A stretch of 64,000 nt of DNA, from positions 1,612,001 to 1,676,000 of the forward strand of contig CBDHEF010000002.1 in assembly GCA_965261945.1 (NCBI GenBank). The letters are read 5' to 3'. Position numbers and translations under genes: made by a program. The notes beneath the pieces were generated by a model, which was not told the origin of the DNA, ran no database searches, and worked only from the letters and a program-made list of their open reading frames with translations. The stretch is from VXOI01 sp965261945 (lineage in GTDB: Bacteria; Chloroflexota; Dehalococcoidia; Lucifugimonadales; UBA3495). Positions 34,196 to 42,702 of the stretch are shown here, piece after piece (position 1 is the first letter of the stretch; every line of letters starts with the position of its first letter).

Positions 34196-34238
34196 CATTT
34201 CAAGCTCCGCTAGGGTGGATGGTTTGGGCAGGGGGAAC

Positions 34239-34273
34239 GCCCTCACCCGAATCGTTTCCTCCGGGGGAGGAGA
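34239..34273. repeat. REP-like hairpin, copy 6 (diverged)
   Basis: GCCCTCACCCGAATCGTTTC followed by CTCCGGGGGAGGAG upstream of the dipeptidase gene. Confidence 0.65.
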
Positions 34274-34278
34274 TTTTG

Positions 34279-34605
34279 TCAGTTGACGGAAATCGGCGCG
34301 CCTGTTCCTCCGGTCTGTTCGTTGACCAGAAAGGTGGCCTGGTCGCGTCCGTAGATCGTTTCCAATTCGGCGTCAAAGCGCAGCCCGCCGAGGCCGCCCA
34401 TGATTTCGTAACGGCCCTCGGTGAACAGGCGTCCCTCAAAGTTCTCGTGCTTCACGTTCCGCTCAGACTCGCCGCCTAGATACATCTCGACAGCCTGAAT
34501 CATTAGCTCGTTGAACTCGTCAGGCTTCAGAAAGTTGGCGGAGCGCAGGAACACGTAGCCCCAGCGGACGCCAAGGTGCTCCATCATCATGGCGGGGCCT
34601 CGCAT
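34279..34605 (-). CDS. hypothetical protein, possibly the C-terminal remnant of a larger gene
   Basis: 108 residues: MRGPAMMMEHLGVRWGYVFL at the start and NEQTGGTGAPISVN at the end, with no family I recognise. The 5' side (34606 onwards) holds no continuation in any frame. It is co-oriented with the dipeptidase, 84 bp upstream, and the sequence has normal codon use for this genome. The ATG has no clear ribosome-binding site. Confidence 0.5.
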   Translation of the reverse strand: MRGPAMMMEHLGVRWGYVFLRSANFLKPDEFNELMIQAVEMYLGGESERNVKHENFEGRLFTEGRYEIMGGLGGLRFDAELETIYGRDQATFLVNEQTGGTGAPISVN

Positions 34606-35279
34606 CCTGCGCAGGAAGGCTTGTTCAATGGGGAATCAGACATCGCAGACCTGTGTTACTGGATAGATAGCTTGCCGAAACTGTATGCACAATCTAGCGG
34701 TTCGTCAAGGCTTCGAGGAAGCGCCGTATGGCTGTCGAATTTGGGGTTCCGGGCTGAACGCCGGGGATTTACGAGACCAGATTGGATTCCAAGATGGGGG
34801 ATCCAATCCAGACGCGGCTACCCTTAATAGTGCCGCAAACGACGAGGGACGCCGACAGGAAGCGGTAACAGGAAGTTGGTTCTTGCGTCACCTCTTGGAC
34901 TGTAAGTATCGAAGGAGTCGCTCAGACAAAAAGAAAGGCCTCTCAAATTGTGAAAGGCCCGGAATTCACCAGAAGTCGAATAGCATGGCCAAGGATCTAC
35001 CCTTGCATCCCGCACAGGTGGCTTTGCAATTCTCAAGTGCGGAGTGGCCTCGGCGCGGTCTTTCTTGGTGGGAGGCCGCCGTCTAAATCGGGTGGTGGAG
35101 CTGGAGGGGCCGTACTGTGAACTTTTCGCTGGGAGGTCCATCTGTCGTGAGAATTAGGAAAGAGTACAGCTCTCCCAGCTACCATAGGTAAACCATGCCG
35201 TGCTAGGGTTGTAGCCTCTCAGACTTGGCTATGCGCAAGGAAAGCGTTTTAGCTACGCTAAGCCCAGGTCAACATCCAA
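34606..35279. other. 674-bp region without a recognised gene
   Basis: Frames in all six phases are short, low in conserved composition, and give no motif I recognise. The region marks the left edge of the decayed accessory segment. A dyad AAAGGCCTCTC...GTGAAAGGCC sits near 34935-34968. Confidence 0.4.
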
Positions 35280-35492
35280 TCAGCCAACTCGCGAGTAAGG
35301 ACAGGCGTTTCTTATGTATTGGTTGAGGAATTGTCCTTTGGATGACGCCTGCATGATCTGCTGATGGAGGAATTCTGGAACACCGTAGTACTGGTACACC
35401 CAGCCGCTCTGGAATTCAACCTCAAGAGTCTGTGTCGTGGTGTCATAACCTATTGCCCTTATGTTTAACGATGCCACTTGATGCCTGTTCAT
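35280..35492 (-). CDS. KTSC-domain protein
   Basis: A 70-residue protein: MNRHQVASLNIRAIGYDTTT, then LEVEFQSGWVYQYYGVPEFLHQQIMQASSKGQFLNQYI. This is a KTSC domain (named for Lys-tRNA-synthetase C-terminal-like): S-x-I-x-x-I-G-Y-D, F-x-x-G-x-x-Y-x-Y-x-x-V-P and S-x-G-x-F-x-N-x-x-I are all present. KTSC domains are small and often occur beside defence or restriction genes. It ends 12 bp from the herA-like stop and is on the same strand, so probably co-transcribed. Confidence 0.87.
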   Translation of the reverse strand: MNRHQVASLNIRAIGYDTTTQTLEVEFQSGWVYQYYGVPEFLHQQIMQASSKGQFLNQYIRNACPYSRVG

Positions 35493-35503
35493 CAGGTCTC
35501 ACC

Positions 35504-37336
35504 TCACCCGTCAGTAGAGTCGTCTTCCACAGGAGTCCGCGTCACCTTCAGGTCAGTGGCGACCGCAAGCGGACTCTGATCTCGCCACGATGCCACGACT
35601 CGTTCATATCCCTCGTCCCGTCTCGCCATGCTCCAATTATAACTTACAGCAGGGTCTTCGCTGCGCGGCCTATGCTCCTTGACAGGGAGAGTGACCCGGC
35701 AGCGCATCGGAAGTTTCGCTGCCTCACCAGTAACTATGGCTTCTCCGGTACGGAGTATAGGTAACACATAGAGAAGACCTACAAGCCCGTCAGGCAACGT
35801 CACTTGGACACGTGACCGGTCAGATGGGTTCGATAGACGAAGGGCGAAGAACGTGCCACACTGCGACAGCACGGTCTCGTTTACCTCCGAGGGCCTCTGG
35901 CTAACCACCATGGCCCCTGCACCATACTTCCTGCCCTCTTTTACGATTCTCTGAACCACCTCAGACGCGGTACCATCAAATCGATCCGACAGGTAGCGGT
36001 GGGCCTCCTCCATGACAACCAACAACGGGCGTTGGATACCTCCCTCTGTTTTTTCCCTGCTCCAGAACAGCGCTTCATACACTATTTTGAGAATCGAGCC
36101 AACCAGACGTTCAAGTACGTTGCTGGGTATCCCAGATAAGTCGAGGATGGTAATAGGCTTCTTGCCACCTCGCCAACCAGCCCAAAGCGCATCTATATCC
36201 TTTCCTGGCTTTCCGTCGAGGTCGGGATCCCAGGGTCCAGGGCGTAGCAAGAAGGTAAAGCGACGATCAAGCAATCGCGACCGAAGTAGGTTTAGGGGAC
36301 GTTGTATTCCGAAAGCGCGCTGGTTCAGAAACGGTCCCGCAGCACCCATAGCATGAGGTTTATACGTTGGCGGGGTCAGCGTTTCCGGGTCACCAGCCTG
36401 CTGTCGGGTTGGTTGGTCGCGGTCTGGACCTTCAAATGTCGTGGTCTCGCAATCAATAAGGTCATACCAAAGTTTCTTGAGACTGAAAGGCAGAGGGGTA
36501 TCGACAGTTATTGACTCGGAATCAATCCCCGGGAAATTCTGCGCATCGTGAGACGCTAACTTAAGCTGGAATATCTTGTCGGTGAATGCCGTCTCACTGT
36601 TGCCTTCCAACCCTCCAGTCAAGAAATCGAGCAAATCATCGCTGTCCAGAGCCCAATAGGGAATGAACAAGCGCTCCTCGCCGTATTGCGGCTCGACGCT
36701 AAAAACCTGTGCGACGTCGGACAGGGGCATCGCATACTCGCCATGTATATCAAGCAGCAAAACCCGCGCGTTCGGGTAATGTTCAGCTCCGGGAGTCGGG
36801 GTCGTTATGGCCTTTAATAGACTGGCTATAGTCGTAGATTTTCCAGATCCAGTTGACCCCAGCACTGCGGAATGCCTCGTTATCAATTCGTTGAGGGCGA
36901 CCTTAGCTGGAATACTCTCGGCGCTGGCAAGCGTCCCGACCACGATGTGTCCTTGCCCACGTATGTCGTAGAGTTCGCGGAGATGCTCTTCAACTGCCAA
37001 GTGAACTGAATCCCCGATGTTCGGATATTGGCTGACCCCTCGTTCGAAAGTCCCGCCAATTACCTCGCCGACCAACTCGACCTTCATCCAGCGACCGGTA
37101 TCGTCCACCGATTCCAGGCTTTCAGGGACAGCGTTTGCGCCGACTTCGGAAACAACTCCGAACAAATCTTGGTAACCCTGTGGCACCCTGACGAAACTGC
37201 CGACCTGACCAGCTTTGTAGGTTTGGCCTTTGATGATAGATAACCCTGAAGCTATTGACTTTGCGAGATGGACATTGAGTGCAGCCCCTGAGACTGCTGC
37301 GATCGTACCAAGATAGGTGGGGTCGCGACTAAGCAT
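35504..37336 (-). CDS. HerA-type ATPase (HerA/FtsK superfamily)
   Basis: 610 residues, ATG preceded by GGAGG and overlapping the SIR2 stop. The N-terminal HAS-barrel is followed by Walker A (HSAVLGSTGSGKSTTIASLL, about residues 157-176) and Walker B (LLVVMEEAHRYLSD, about residue 440). The Arg-finger/C-terminal region is KYGAGAMVVSQRPSEVNETVLSQCGTFFALRLSN. This is the HerA helicase/translocase architecture that forms hexamers. Its close partner on the 5' side is a SIR2-like gene, the layout of SIR2-HerA antiphage operons, but that gene is broken here, so HerA stands without a working effector. Confidence 0.93.
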   Translation of the reverse strand: MLSRDPTYLGTIAAVSGAALNVHLAKSIASGLSIIKGQTYKAGQVGSFVRVPQGYQDLFGVVSEVGANAVPESLESVDDTGRWMKVELVGEVIGGTFERGVSQYPNIGDSVHLAVEEHLRELYDIRGQGHIVVGTLASAESIPAKVALNELITRHSAVLGSTGSGKSTTIASLLKAITTPTPGAEHYPNARVLLLDIHGEYAMPLSDVAQVFSVEPQYGEERLFIPYWALDSDDLLDFLTGGLEGNSETAFTDKIFQLKLASHDAQNFPGIDSESITVDTPLPFSLKKLWYDLIDCETTTFEGPDRDQPTRQQAGDPETLTPPTYKPHAMGAAGPFLNQRAFGIQRPLNLLRSRLLDRRFTFLLRPGPWDPDLDGKPGKDIDALWAGWRGGKKPITILDLSGIPSNVLERLVGSILKIVYEALFWSREKTEGGIQRPLLVVMEEAHRYLSDRFDGTASEVVQRIVKEGRKYGAGAMVVSQRPSEVNETVLSQCGTFFALRLSNPSDRSRVQVTLPDGLVGLLYVLPILRTGEAIVTGEAAKLPMRCRVTLPVKEHRPRSEDPAVSYNWSMARRDEGYERVVASWRDQSPLAVATDLKVTRTPVEDDSTDG

Positions 37337-38013
37337 TGGAAGCCTCCGGAATAACTAATGGTACGTGGTCGCCATCACCGCCACTGCTCGTGTAGGAGGC
37401 TGGGGATTCCAGTCTATGCACTTGTGTCAACGCAAGGAATCTAGAAAGCTTGGCGAAATCGCCCGGCAGAAACTCTCCGTCCTTGGTCCCAGACCCAGGC
37501 TGCCAGAATGTGTGCCAGATTGCCTCCCACTCTTCATTCGGAGATTGACCAGGCGTCCAGCGGCCGGCAACCCCGTTGACGATTGCGCCGTCACGTGCAT
37601 AGACGCTTAGATTGGGGCGGGAACTCGCCATAGAGGTGACTGCATGCTCTTCGGAAATCGTCTTGTACTGAAAGGCGAAAATCGCGGAATGAGAGTTTTC
37701 CGCCATTGCTTCATCGAGCACGGCACAGATGTGAGAATCGAGGAAGGAAAACCCGAGCACAACAGAAGCGTATCTGGGCTGGTCAGGAACGAGCGTAGCC
37801 GTTCGAATAGTGCCGAGTAGGGCCGCCTGGTTATCTGATCGTATTTCAGGTGATCCGGGTAGATAAGCTCCGTAGCTTCTCTGCTACCGGTTCTGACAAC
37901 CGTATCGTTGGAGACTCTTCAACCGAGAGACCCATGAAGTTTCCACAGGCGTGTCCAGCGTGAAGGAAGCACATCGGTGGACACACTCGCGGCATCGAAA
38001 AATGGTCTAAAAG
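37329..38013 (-). pseudogene. truncated, mutated SIR2-family gene
   Basis: Reading the minus strand from about 38013: RPFFDAASVSTDVLPSRWTR, then LWKLHGSLG, then TGA at 37921-37919 where family members have Trp (KLHGSLGW), then RVSNDTVVRTGSREATELIY, PDHLKYDQITRRPYSALFER and LRSFLTSPDTLLLCSGF. A one-base loss in a T-run near 37748 is needed to continue as SFLDSHICAVLDEAMAEN and on to the stop at 37329. K-L-H-G-S and G-F-S-F-x-D-x-H-I are SIR2-like (SIR2_2) hallmarks. The N-terminal NAD-binding half is absent; the coding sequence ends at the IS at 38014. Confidence 0.85.
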
Positions 38014-38014
38014 A

Positions 38015-38038
38015 AGGGAATTACCAAGATAACTTGAC
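38015..38038. repeat. IS1595-family element, left inverted repeat
   Basis: AGGGAATTACCAAGATAACT then TGAC. The complement of the right end has the same sequence with two substitutions. Confidence 0.8.
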
Positions 38039-38341
38039 GTGATAGCTCTACCAGAAGCAAAATACGCTACAGCCTTAATAGATCCGCCGTGGCCGTCCAG
38101 CGGCTACCCAGGTGGAACGCTTGTAGATCGACCGTGGGATAGCCCCATTAACCGCAAAGTGTCTCCTACAGCGTGGGGCAGGCAAATCGCCGACTGCACG
38201 AAACCGGACGGGTTTTATTCCCTGCTACGGAGGGGCACTCCAGGTCCGCGACTCGATATGTTTGCGCGTCGGTCGATGGATTGCCGAATTCGAGCCGTGG
38301 GGAAATCAAGTTCCAGCCGTACCCAATCGCACACAGAGTAA
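38039..38341 (+). pseudogene. remnant of an MT-A70-type DNA methyltransferase
   Basis: The frame from GTG 38039 begins MIALPEAKYATALIDPPWPS, containing the catalytic D-P-P-W motif of MT-A70-family N6-adenine methyltransferases. After about 40 unalignable residues it gives TKPDGFYSLLRRGTPGPRLD and MFARRSMD, which is the family's C-terminal K-P-D-x-F-Y ... G-P-R-L-D/E-M/L-F-A-R-R segment. The middle of the enzyme is missing, as after an internal deletion. The gene starts at the very inner edge of the left IS repeat, so it is best read as a decayed IS passenger. Confidence 0.75.
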
Positions 38342-38359
38342 CCCTTTTTGACACTCGCT

Positions 38360-39322
38360 CTACACTAGCGCTATTTGGCCGGTGCGAGTCATTCCGCTGT
38401 CCGCTATCAGGTCCACGCAGCGGAGTCGCTTGCCGATGCAACCGCGTACCAGGCCGGCCATTTGGGTGAGCGTGTCCTTGGGGCGGTTGTTGTGGCGGCC
38501 CTCGAACTCAGCAACGTAGCGGTCCAGGCGCTTGCCGGACATCCAGTGGTATATCCCGTGGTATCCACGCTTGAGCAATGCCCGGAAGGATTCCATCCCG
38601 TTTGTGTGGGCCATGTCTTTGACGAATTCCCCGACGCTGTGCTTGACGGTCTCGTGGCGGCGGGGAATCCCGGCACAGGCGGAAGCATCGCCGGTGCAGA
38701 CAATGGCATTGCGGTCAGTCCTGGCCCGGATGTTGCCTTGGCGCGCAGGCGCGCCGGTGGAATCGACCACCTGGGCGTCAACCTGGTTGGTCTCGCGGTC
38801 TTTCAATCCCGCGACGGCTGTCTTGCCGACAGTTCCACGTCCAGCCTTAAGCTTCTTGTATTCGCGCTTGTTGGATTCTTTCCCGCCGATGTACGTTTCA
38901 TCGGCCTCCACGGGGCCACTAAACACCGGATCGTAACTGCTCATTCCCTCACGGATACGGTGACCGGGGAACCAAGCCGAAGTCTGCGATATGCCCAAAT
39001 CCCGATGCAGTTTCATCGAGGACACGCCCTTGAGATTGGTCAGAATCTGGTAGAAAGCAATTGCCCACTTGCGGAGGGGGATCTTCGACGATTCCATCAC
39101 CGAGCCGGCCTTGACGGAGAAGTAAGACCGGCAATCGGAGCGACAGTAAGGCATTGGCCTGCCATTGGGGACTTCCTTGGTGCGCCCGCTGCTACAACGG
39201 GCGCATATCCGGCCTTCGGGCCAGCGGATAGACTCAAACCACCCTTGGGCCGTCCCCTCGTCGGGGAATAATTCCAGCAATTCGATGATGCCGATACCAG
39301 CCCGAAAACTCTTGCCTGCCAT
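38360..39322 (-). CDS. IS1595-family (ISXO2-like) transposase
   Basis: 320 residues from MAGKSFRAGIGIIELLELFP; a frame to 39466 extends outside the IS and is not used. An N-terminal zinc ribbon (CARCSSGRTKEVPNGRPMPY, CRSDC) is followed by the ISXO2-like DDE domain: VEADETYIGGKESNK (first Asp), IVCTGDASACAG (second Asp region) and AHTNGMESFRALLKRGYHGI (third position) with YHWMSGKRLDRYVAEFEGRHN. The second-Asp segment CTGDAS is slightly unlike the usual T-D-x, so activity is uncertain. The frame itself is intact. Confidence 0.9.
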   Translation of the reverse strand: MAGKSFRAGIGIIELLELFPDEGTAQGWFESIRWPEGRICARCSSGRTKEVPNGRPMPYCRSDCRSYFSVKAGSVMESSKIPLRKWAIAFYQILTNLKGVSSMKLHRDLGISQTSAWFPGHRIREGMSSYDPVFSGPVEADETYIGGKESNKREYKKLKAGRGTVGKTAVAGLKDRETNQVDAQVVDSTGAPARQGNIRARTDRNAIVCTGDASACAGIPRRHETVKHSVGEFVKDMAHTNGMESFRALLKRGYHGIYHWMSGKRLDRYVAEFEGRHNNRPKDTLTQMAGLVRGCIGKRLRCVDLIADSGMTRTGQIALV

Positions 39323-39374
39323 ACCGTCCACCCTCTCGGCTGATAGGTAAATGGCGCTCCAACGGAGGCAGTTT

Positions 39375-39398
39375 GTCAAGTTACCTTTGTAATTCCCT
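39375..39398. repeat. IS1595-family element, right inverted repeat
   Basis: GTCAAGTTACCTTTGTAATT then CCCT, inverse complement of the left end with two differences. Confidence 0.8.
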
Positions 39399-39443
39399 TT
39401 TGATACTGCCCTCGGTCCTATCCAGAGCAGTTTTGCAATTTTC

Positions 39444-39475
39444 TCGGGGGGATGCCAACTTGTCATCCCCCCGAA
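39444..39475. terminator. strong hairpin outside the right IS end
   Basis: TCGGGGGGATG and CATCCCCCCGA pair over an 8-10-nt loop. No T-run follows. It lies between the transposase and the FN3 gene. Confidence 0.6.
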
Positions 39476-39556
39476 CTTGCGTTGAAATGCTCGCCGCTAA
39501 GACGCTCACTCTGAATCCTCTGTGAGCATGAATTTTCACGTCGAGGGATTATCTTT

Positions 39557-41399
39557 ATGCCTATCGTTGGTACCCGATCCATGTTCTTGGCTGCGCTACT
39601 GTTGGGGATAGCGTTAGTCGTTGTGTTCGCGGCCCCTATCTCCGCAACGGAGCGGATCAGCGACCTCGTTGCGACCCCGGAGTATGACCAAGCGGAGCTG
39701 AAGTGGAACATCGCTCTGTCCTGGACGGACCCCGACGGCTCCACGGACAGCACGGACATCCTGCGCAGGGTTCAGGGTCAGGACGATGCGGGGGAGTTCA
39801 CGACCATCGCCACCGTTGCCGCGGGAGAGACCAGTTACTTGGATGACAGCGGCATACAGTCCAGGACCACCTACATCTACCGCACCGAGCGGAAAAGTGA
39901 TTCGCGGAAGTCGAACGCGGCCTCGGCCAAACTACCAAAGGTGCCGAGCCTCCCCGCTGGTGTCAACTCGTCAGCGAGTCCCGATGGCATCACTGTCTCG
40001 TGGGATCCCCCGGACAGGGGCAACGTGGCTAACTTCGAGGTCCATCGCCAGAGTGCGTCACAGACAAGCTACGGCCTTGTGGAAACCGTTGAGGCAACTG
40101 GCACGTCGTTCTTCGACAACGACATCCAATTCGGGATGCCCTACAACTACCGGGTTACTGCAGTCAATGTCCACGGAAGCAGTGTCGGGACCGTTCCCGT
40201 ATCGGCTGCGGTGCGACCACCTGCGCCGACCAACTTCCGTCTCGATACGGATGACTCGGTGACTTACGAGCAACTCCACAACAAACATTGGGTTTCGTCA
40301 ACGTGAATTGGGACAGCATTCACGACGGTCTCACCTTCAGGGTTTATGCACGTAATACAAATGTCCATGCCGAAACCCATAGGCTACGACATGACAACCT
40401 CACGGCTCCAGGGAAATCGGGTTTTTCAAAATGCCGACGGATTTATCGGTCGTCGCCGTGGCCACACATACGATCATCGGTGAAAACGGTGAGGCCGTGG
40501 TACATGAGATGGAGAGCCAACCCTCTGAATGGGTGCGCTTTTCGCCGCCCCCCCGACCGACAACGGTGGAGTCCTTTTCCATCACCGGGGAAGAGTTGGA
40601 ACTGAAATTTGAATGGAATCACCGCCGCGACTATCTCTACGGCCACGATGCGTACAGGATATACCGAAGGCTGCCGGTCCTGTCGACCCCGTATCAACTC
40701 CTCGCGGAGATCACCAGCGTCGATGGTCCCTACCATACGGGCACAATGCTGACTCATACTGTCCTGCTGGACACCACCGACAACGACCTGACGTACGAGT
40801 ACGCAATTACTGCCGTGAACGGAGAAAACAAGTAGGGTCCTTATTCCACGATCACGGTCACCAGAACTTTACCGGTAACCCCGGTCAGGGGATTCAGGGT
40901 TTCGGTAGCCACGAATGACAGCGGGGATTGGACTGCGGACTGGGCTGCGGCGGAGTACTCTTGGGATGTAATTCCCTACGACGGATCCCACAGACCCAGC
41001 CGGTTCCACATTTTCCATTTTCCCATACCCAAGGACAGCACAACTCCTTTGGAAGTGGTAACCAAGAGACTTACCATGGACAGAACGTCCAACGCGCATT
41101 CGTGGTTCGACGTCTCCTTCTGGGGTGTTGTATTGGACACAGGCGCCAGGACTCACTTAGATCGAGGCGAAGTCCATCTTAACGACTGCGGAGATTGGCA
41201 GATACAAGACGTAGCCCTCTGCAAGGAGGATGACCGGTGGAAGCTGAAGTTCGGCCAGTTGCGCGACAATGAAATCACCAGTAGTCGCATCGCCTTCGTT
41301 ATACCGCAATACTATACGAGGATACCCACGGCGGCGGAGCTGACGGAAACAGCGGTTGTCTTCGCTGTACCCAGGAAGTGGAAGGTCTCTACTGACTAG
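39557..41399 (+). pseudogene. broken secreted fibronectin type III-like protein gene
   Basis: The first frame (39557-40306) has a signal peptide (MPIVGTRSMFLAALLLGIAL ... APISA) and two FN3-like repeats (WNIALSWTDPDGSTDSTDIL; VSWDPPDRGNVANFEVHR). Coding then continues in a second frame from about 40288 (FVNVNWDSIHDGLTFRVYAR) and, after a shift at a T-run near 40425, in a third frame from 40431 (MPTDLSVVAVATHTIIGENG) that runs through an in-frame TAG at 40833-40835 and stays open to 41399. Two indels and one stop codon separate one ancestral protein of about 610 residues. Probably an inactive surface-binding protein. Confidence 0.8.
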
Positions 41400-41422
41400 C
41401 AGGAATCAGCGCCAGCTTTAAC

Positions 41423-41453
41423 ACAGAAGAAAGCTCCCGCCAACGAGTGCGGG
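41423..41453 (+). terminator. hairpin terminator after the FN3 pseudogene
   Basis: AAGAAAGCTCCCGC pairs imperfectly with GCGGGGGACTTCTT and is followed by TATCCTCTT. Confidence 0.65.
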
Positions 41454-41528
41454 GGACTTCTTTATCCTCTTGAAAATACCTTCGAAATAATCATGGATCC
41501 CGGCTAATGTAGACAGGTATATAATTCC

Positions 41529-41678
41529 CTTAACGAGGCCTGCCGGGTATTCCGCCAAAGGGACATCAAGATCGACCATTTGACCTGCCGGGGCCGGGGG
41601 TTCTTCACTGGTCGCGAGCTGTACTTCTACGATCCCAGCGGCAACCGGCTGGAACTGGCTGGAACTGGCTGGAACTAA
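41529..41678 (+). pseudogene. C-terminal fragment of a VOC/glyoxalase-family gene
   Basis: A 49-residue frame ending ELYFYDPSGNRLELAGTGWN-stop. The FYDPSGNRLEL segment is the last strand of VOC (glyoxalase/bleomycin-resistance/extradiol dioxygenase) domains with the metal-binding Glu. The fragment begins in mid-gene (LNEACRVFRQRDIKIDHL) with no start codon, and its tail is extended by three 10-bp repeats. Confidence 0.75.
41647..41676. repeat. 10-bp tandem repeat, three units, at the VOC fragment end
   Basis: GGCTGGAACT is repeated three times exactly. Confidence 0.85.
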
Positions 41679-41864
41679 GGGGCCCGGTATGTACCGAAAG
41701 GAATGCCGGAGCCTCCGTCCGACGAGTTGGTCAACTCCTGATCCAGGTTCCGGCCCTCCACTTCGCCATCCTCATCGCCAGCGGTCCTGATTCTGAAATA
41801 TCCTGAAATCGTTTGTGGGTTGAACACCCGCGAATTTGCGCTTCGTCTCTGAGGGGGTCTACCC

Positions 41865-42698
41865 ATGCAGTCCGCCGAACTCAACCTTACTGCCGCCGTA
41901 ACGGGACACCAGCGGTTCCTGTTCATCCAGATCCCGGCGGGCGGCGCCGACGCCGGTCTTGCCGAGGCAATAGAACACCTTGGCGATGGCATGGAGAACA
42001 TACACTCCGCCGAGGGGCCTCCCTCGGCGGAGGCGTTCCGGCGAGGGCGGTTCCAGATTCTGAGGGCGGAGCCGGCCATGAGCCGGGAGCAGGACCTGTC
42101 CCACCCGGCAGTGATGGAGGCCGATGGCCTGATCCGGCTGGAGGCAGAGGATTCCGAGCCTCTGCTGAAGTACGAGGAAGGACTGCGGGCATTGTTGAAA
42201 CCTGTAGGCGGCAGCGTGGAAACGCTGTCCGGCGTACAAAGGCCCCGCAGCTATACCAGCCATGCCATGACCCAATACGCCTATGCCCGCGCCCAACAGC
42301 CCGGCCCCGGAAGCGCTCATCCCATGGGGGTGGTGACGCCGATGAACAAGAATTCCGAATGGTGGGGCATGGACTGGATGCACCGGGAAAGCTTCTTTCT
42401 GCCCCGGTACGACGCGAAGGAAAACATGGTGGTAAAGGGCCACGCGCTGGCGGCGGACGCGGGCATCGCCTGCATCACCCGGCGACTGGTGCACGCTCCC
42501 GAAGGGTATGGCGGGGAAGCAAGCTATGACTTTGTGGGGTACTTCGAGTTTGCCGAAGCTGACGCCTCCACGTTCAGTGCGGTGATGGCGGCCTTGCGAG
42601 ACACTGAGCAGAACCCGGAGTGGGCCTACATCAGCGAAGGCCCGGAGTGGTGGGGCAGAAGGGTCGGGGAACCCGCAGGGATCTGGAAGAAGCAATAA
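41865..42698 (+). CDS. uncharacterised protein, possibly of the chlorite dismutase-like dimeric alpha+beta fold
   Basis: 277 residues starting MQSAELNLTAAVTGHQRFLF. The C-terminal half, with EWWGMDWMHRESFFLPRYDAKENMVVKGH, then SYDFVGYFEFAEADASTFSAVMAALRDTEQNPEWAYISEGPEWWGRRV, recalls the order of strand Y-x-F-V-x-Y-F-E, helix and R-Y-x-x-x-G-P of chlorite dismutase/HemQ-like proteins. No convincing heme-ligand His is visible, so the assignment is tentative. It is intact among several decayed genes, and the first 10 codons are the only ones without family similarity. Function unknown. Confidence 0.6.
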   Translation: MQSAELNLTAAVTGHQRFLFIQIPAGGADAGLAEAIEHLGDGMENIHSAEGPPSAEAFRRGRFQILRAEPAMSREQDLSHPAVMEADGLIRLEAEDSEPLLKYEEGLRALLKPVGGSVETLSGVQRPRSYTSHAMTQYAYARAQQPGPGSAHPMGVVTPMNKNSEWWGMDWMHRESFFLPRYDAKENMVVKGHALAADAGIACITRRLVHAPEGYGGEASYDFVGYFEFAEADASTFSAVMAALRDTEQNPEWAYISEGPEWWGRRVGEPAGIWKKQ

Positions 42699-42702
42699 AC
42701 CC

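Larger units (their letters stand above)
38014..39399. mobile_element. IS1595-family insertion sequence with MT-A70-like passenger remnant
   Basis: Inverted ends at 38015-38038 and 39375-39398 match in 22 of 24 positions (AGGGAATTAC...TAACTTGAC). Between them are an ISXO2-like transposase on the minus strand and, next to the left end, the remains of a methyltransferase on the plus strand. An 8-bp target duplication is not evident, so flanks may have rearranged after insertion. It cuts off the SIR2 gene. Confidence 0.82.

Noticed and set aside
34824..35141. 105-codon minus-strand frame in the 674-bp gap
   Set aside because: Arg/Pro-rich, no conserved motif, no ribosome-binding site; overlaps other equally weak frames.
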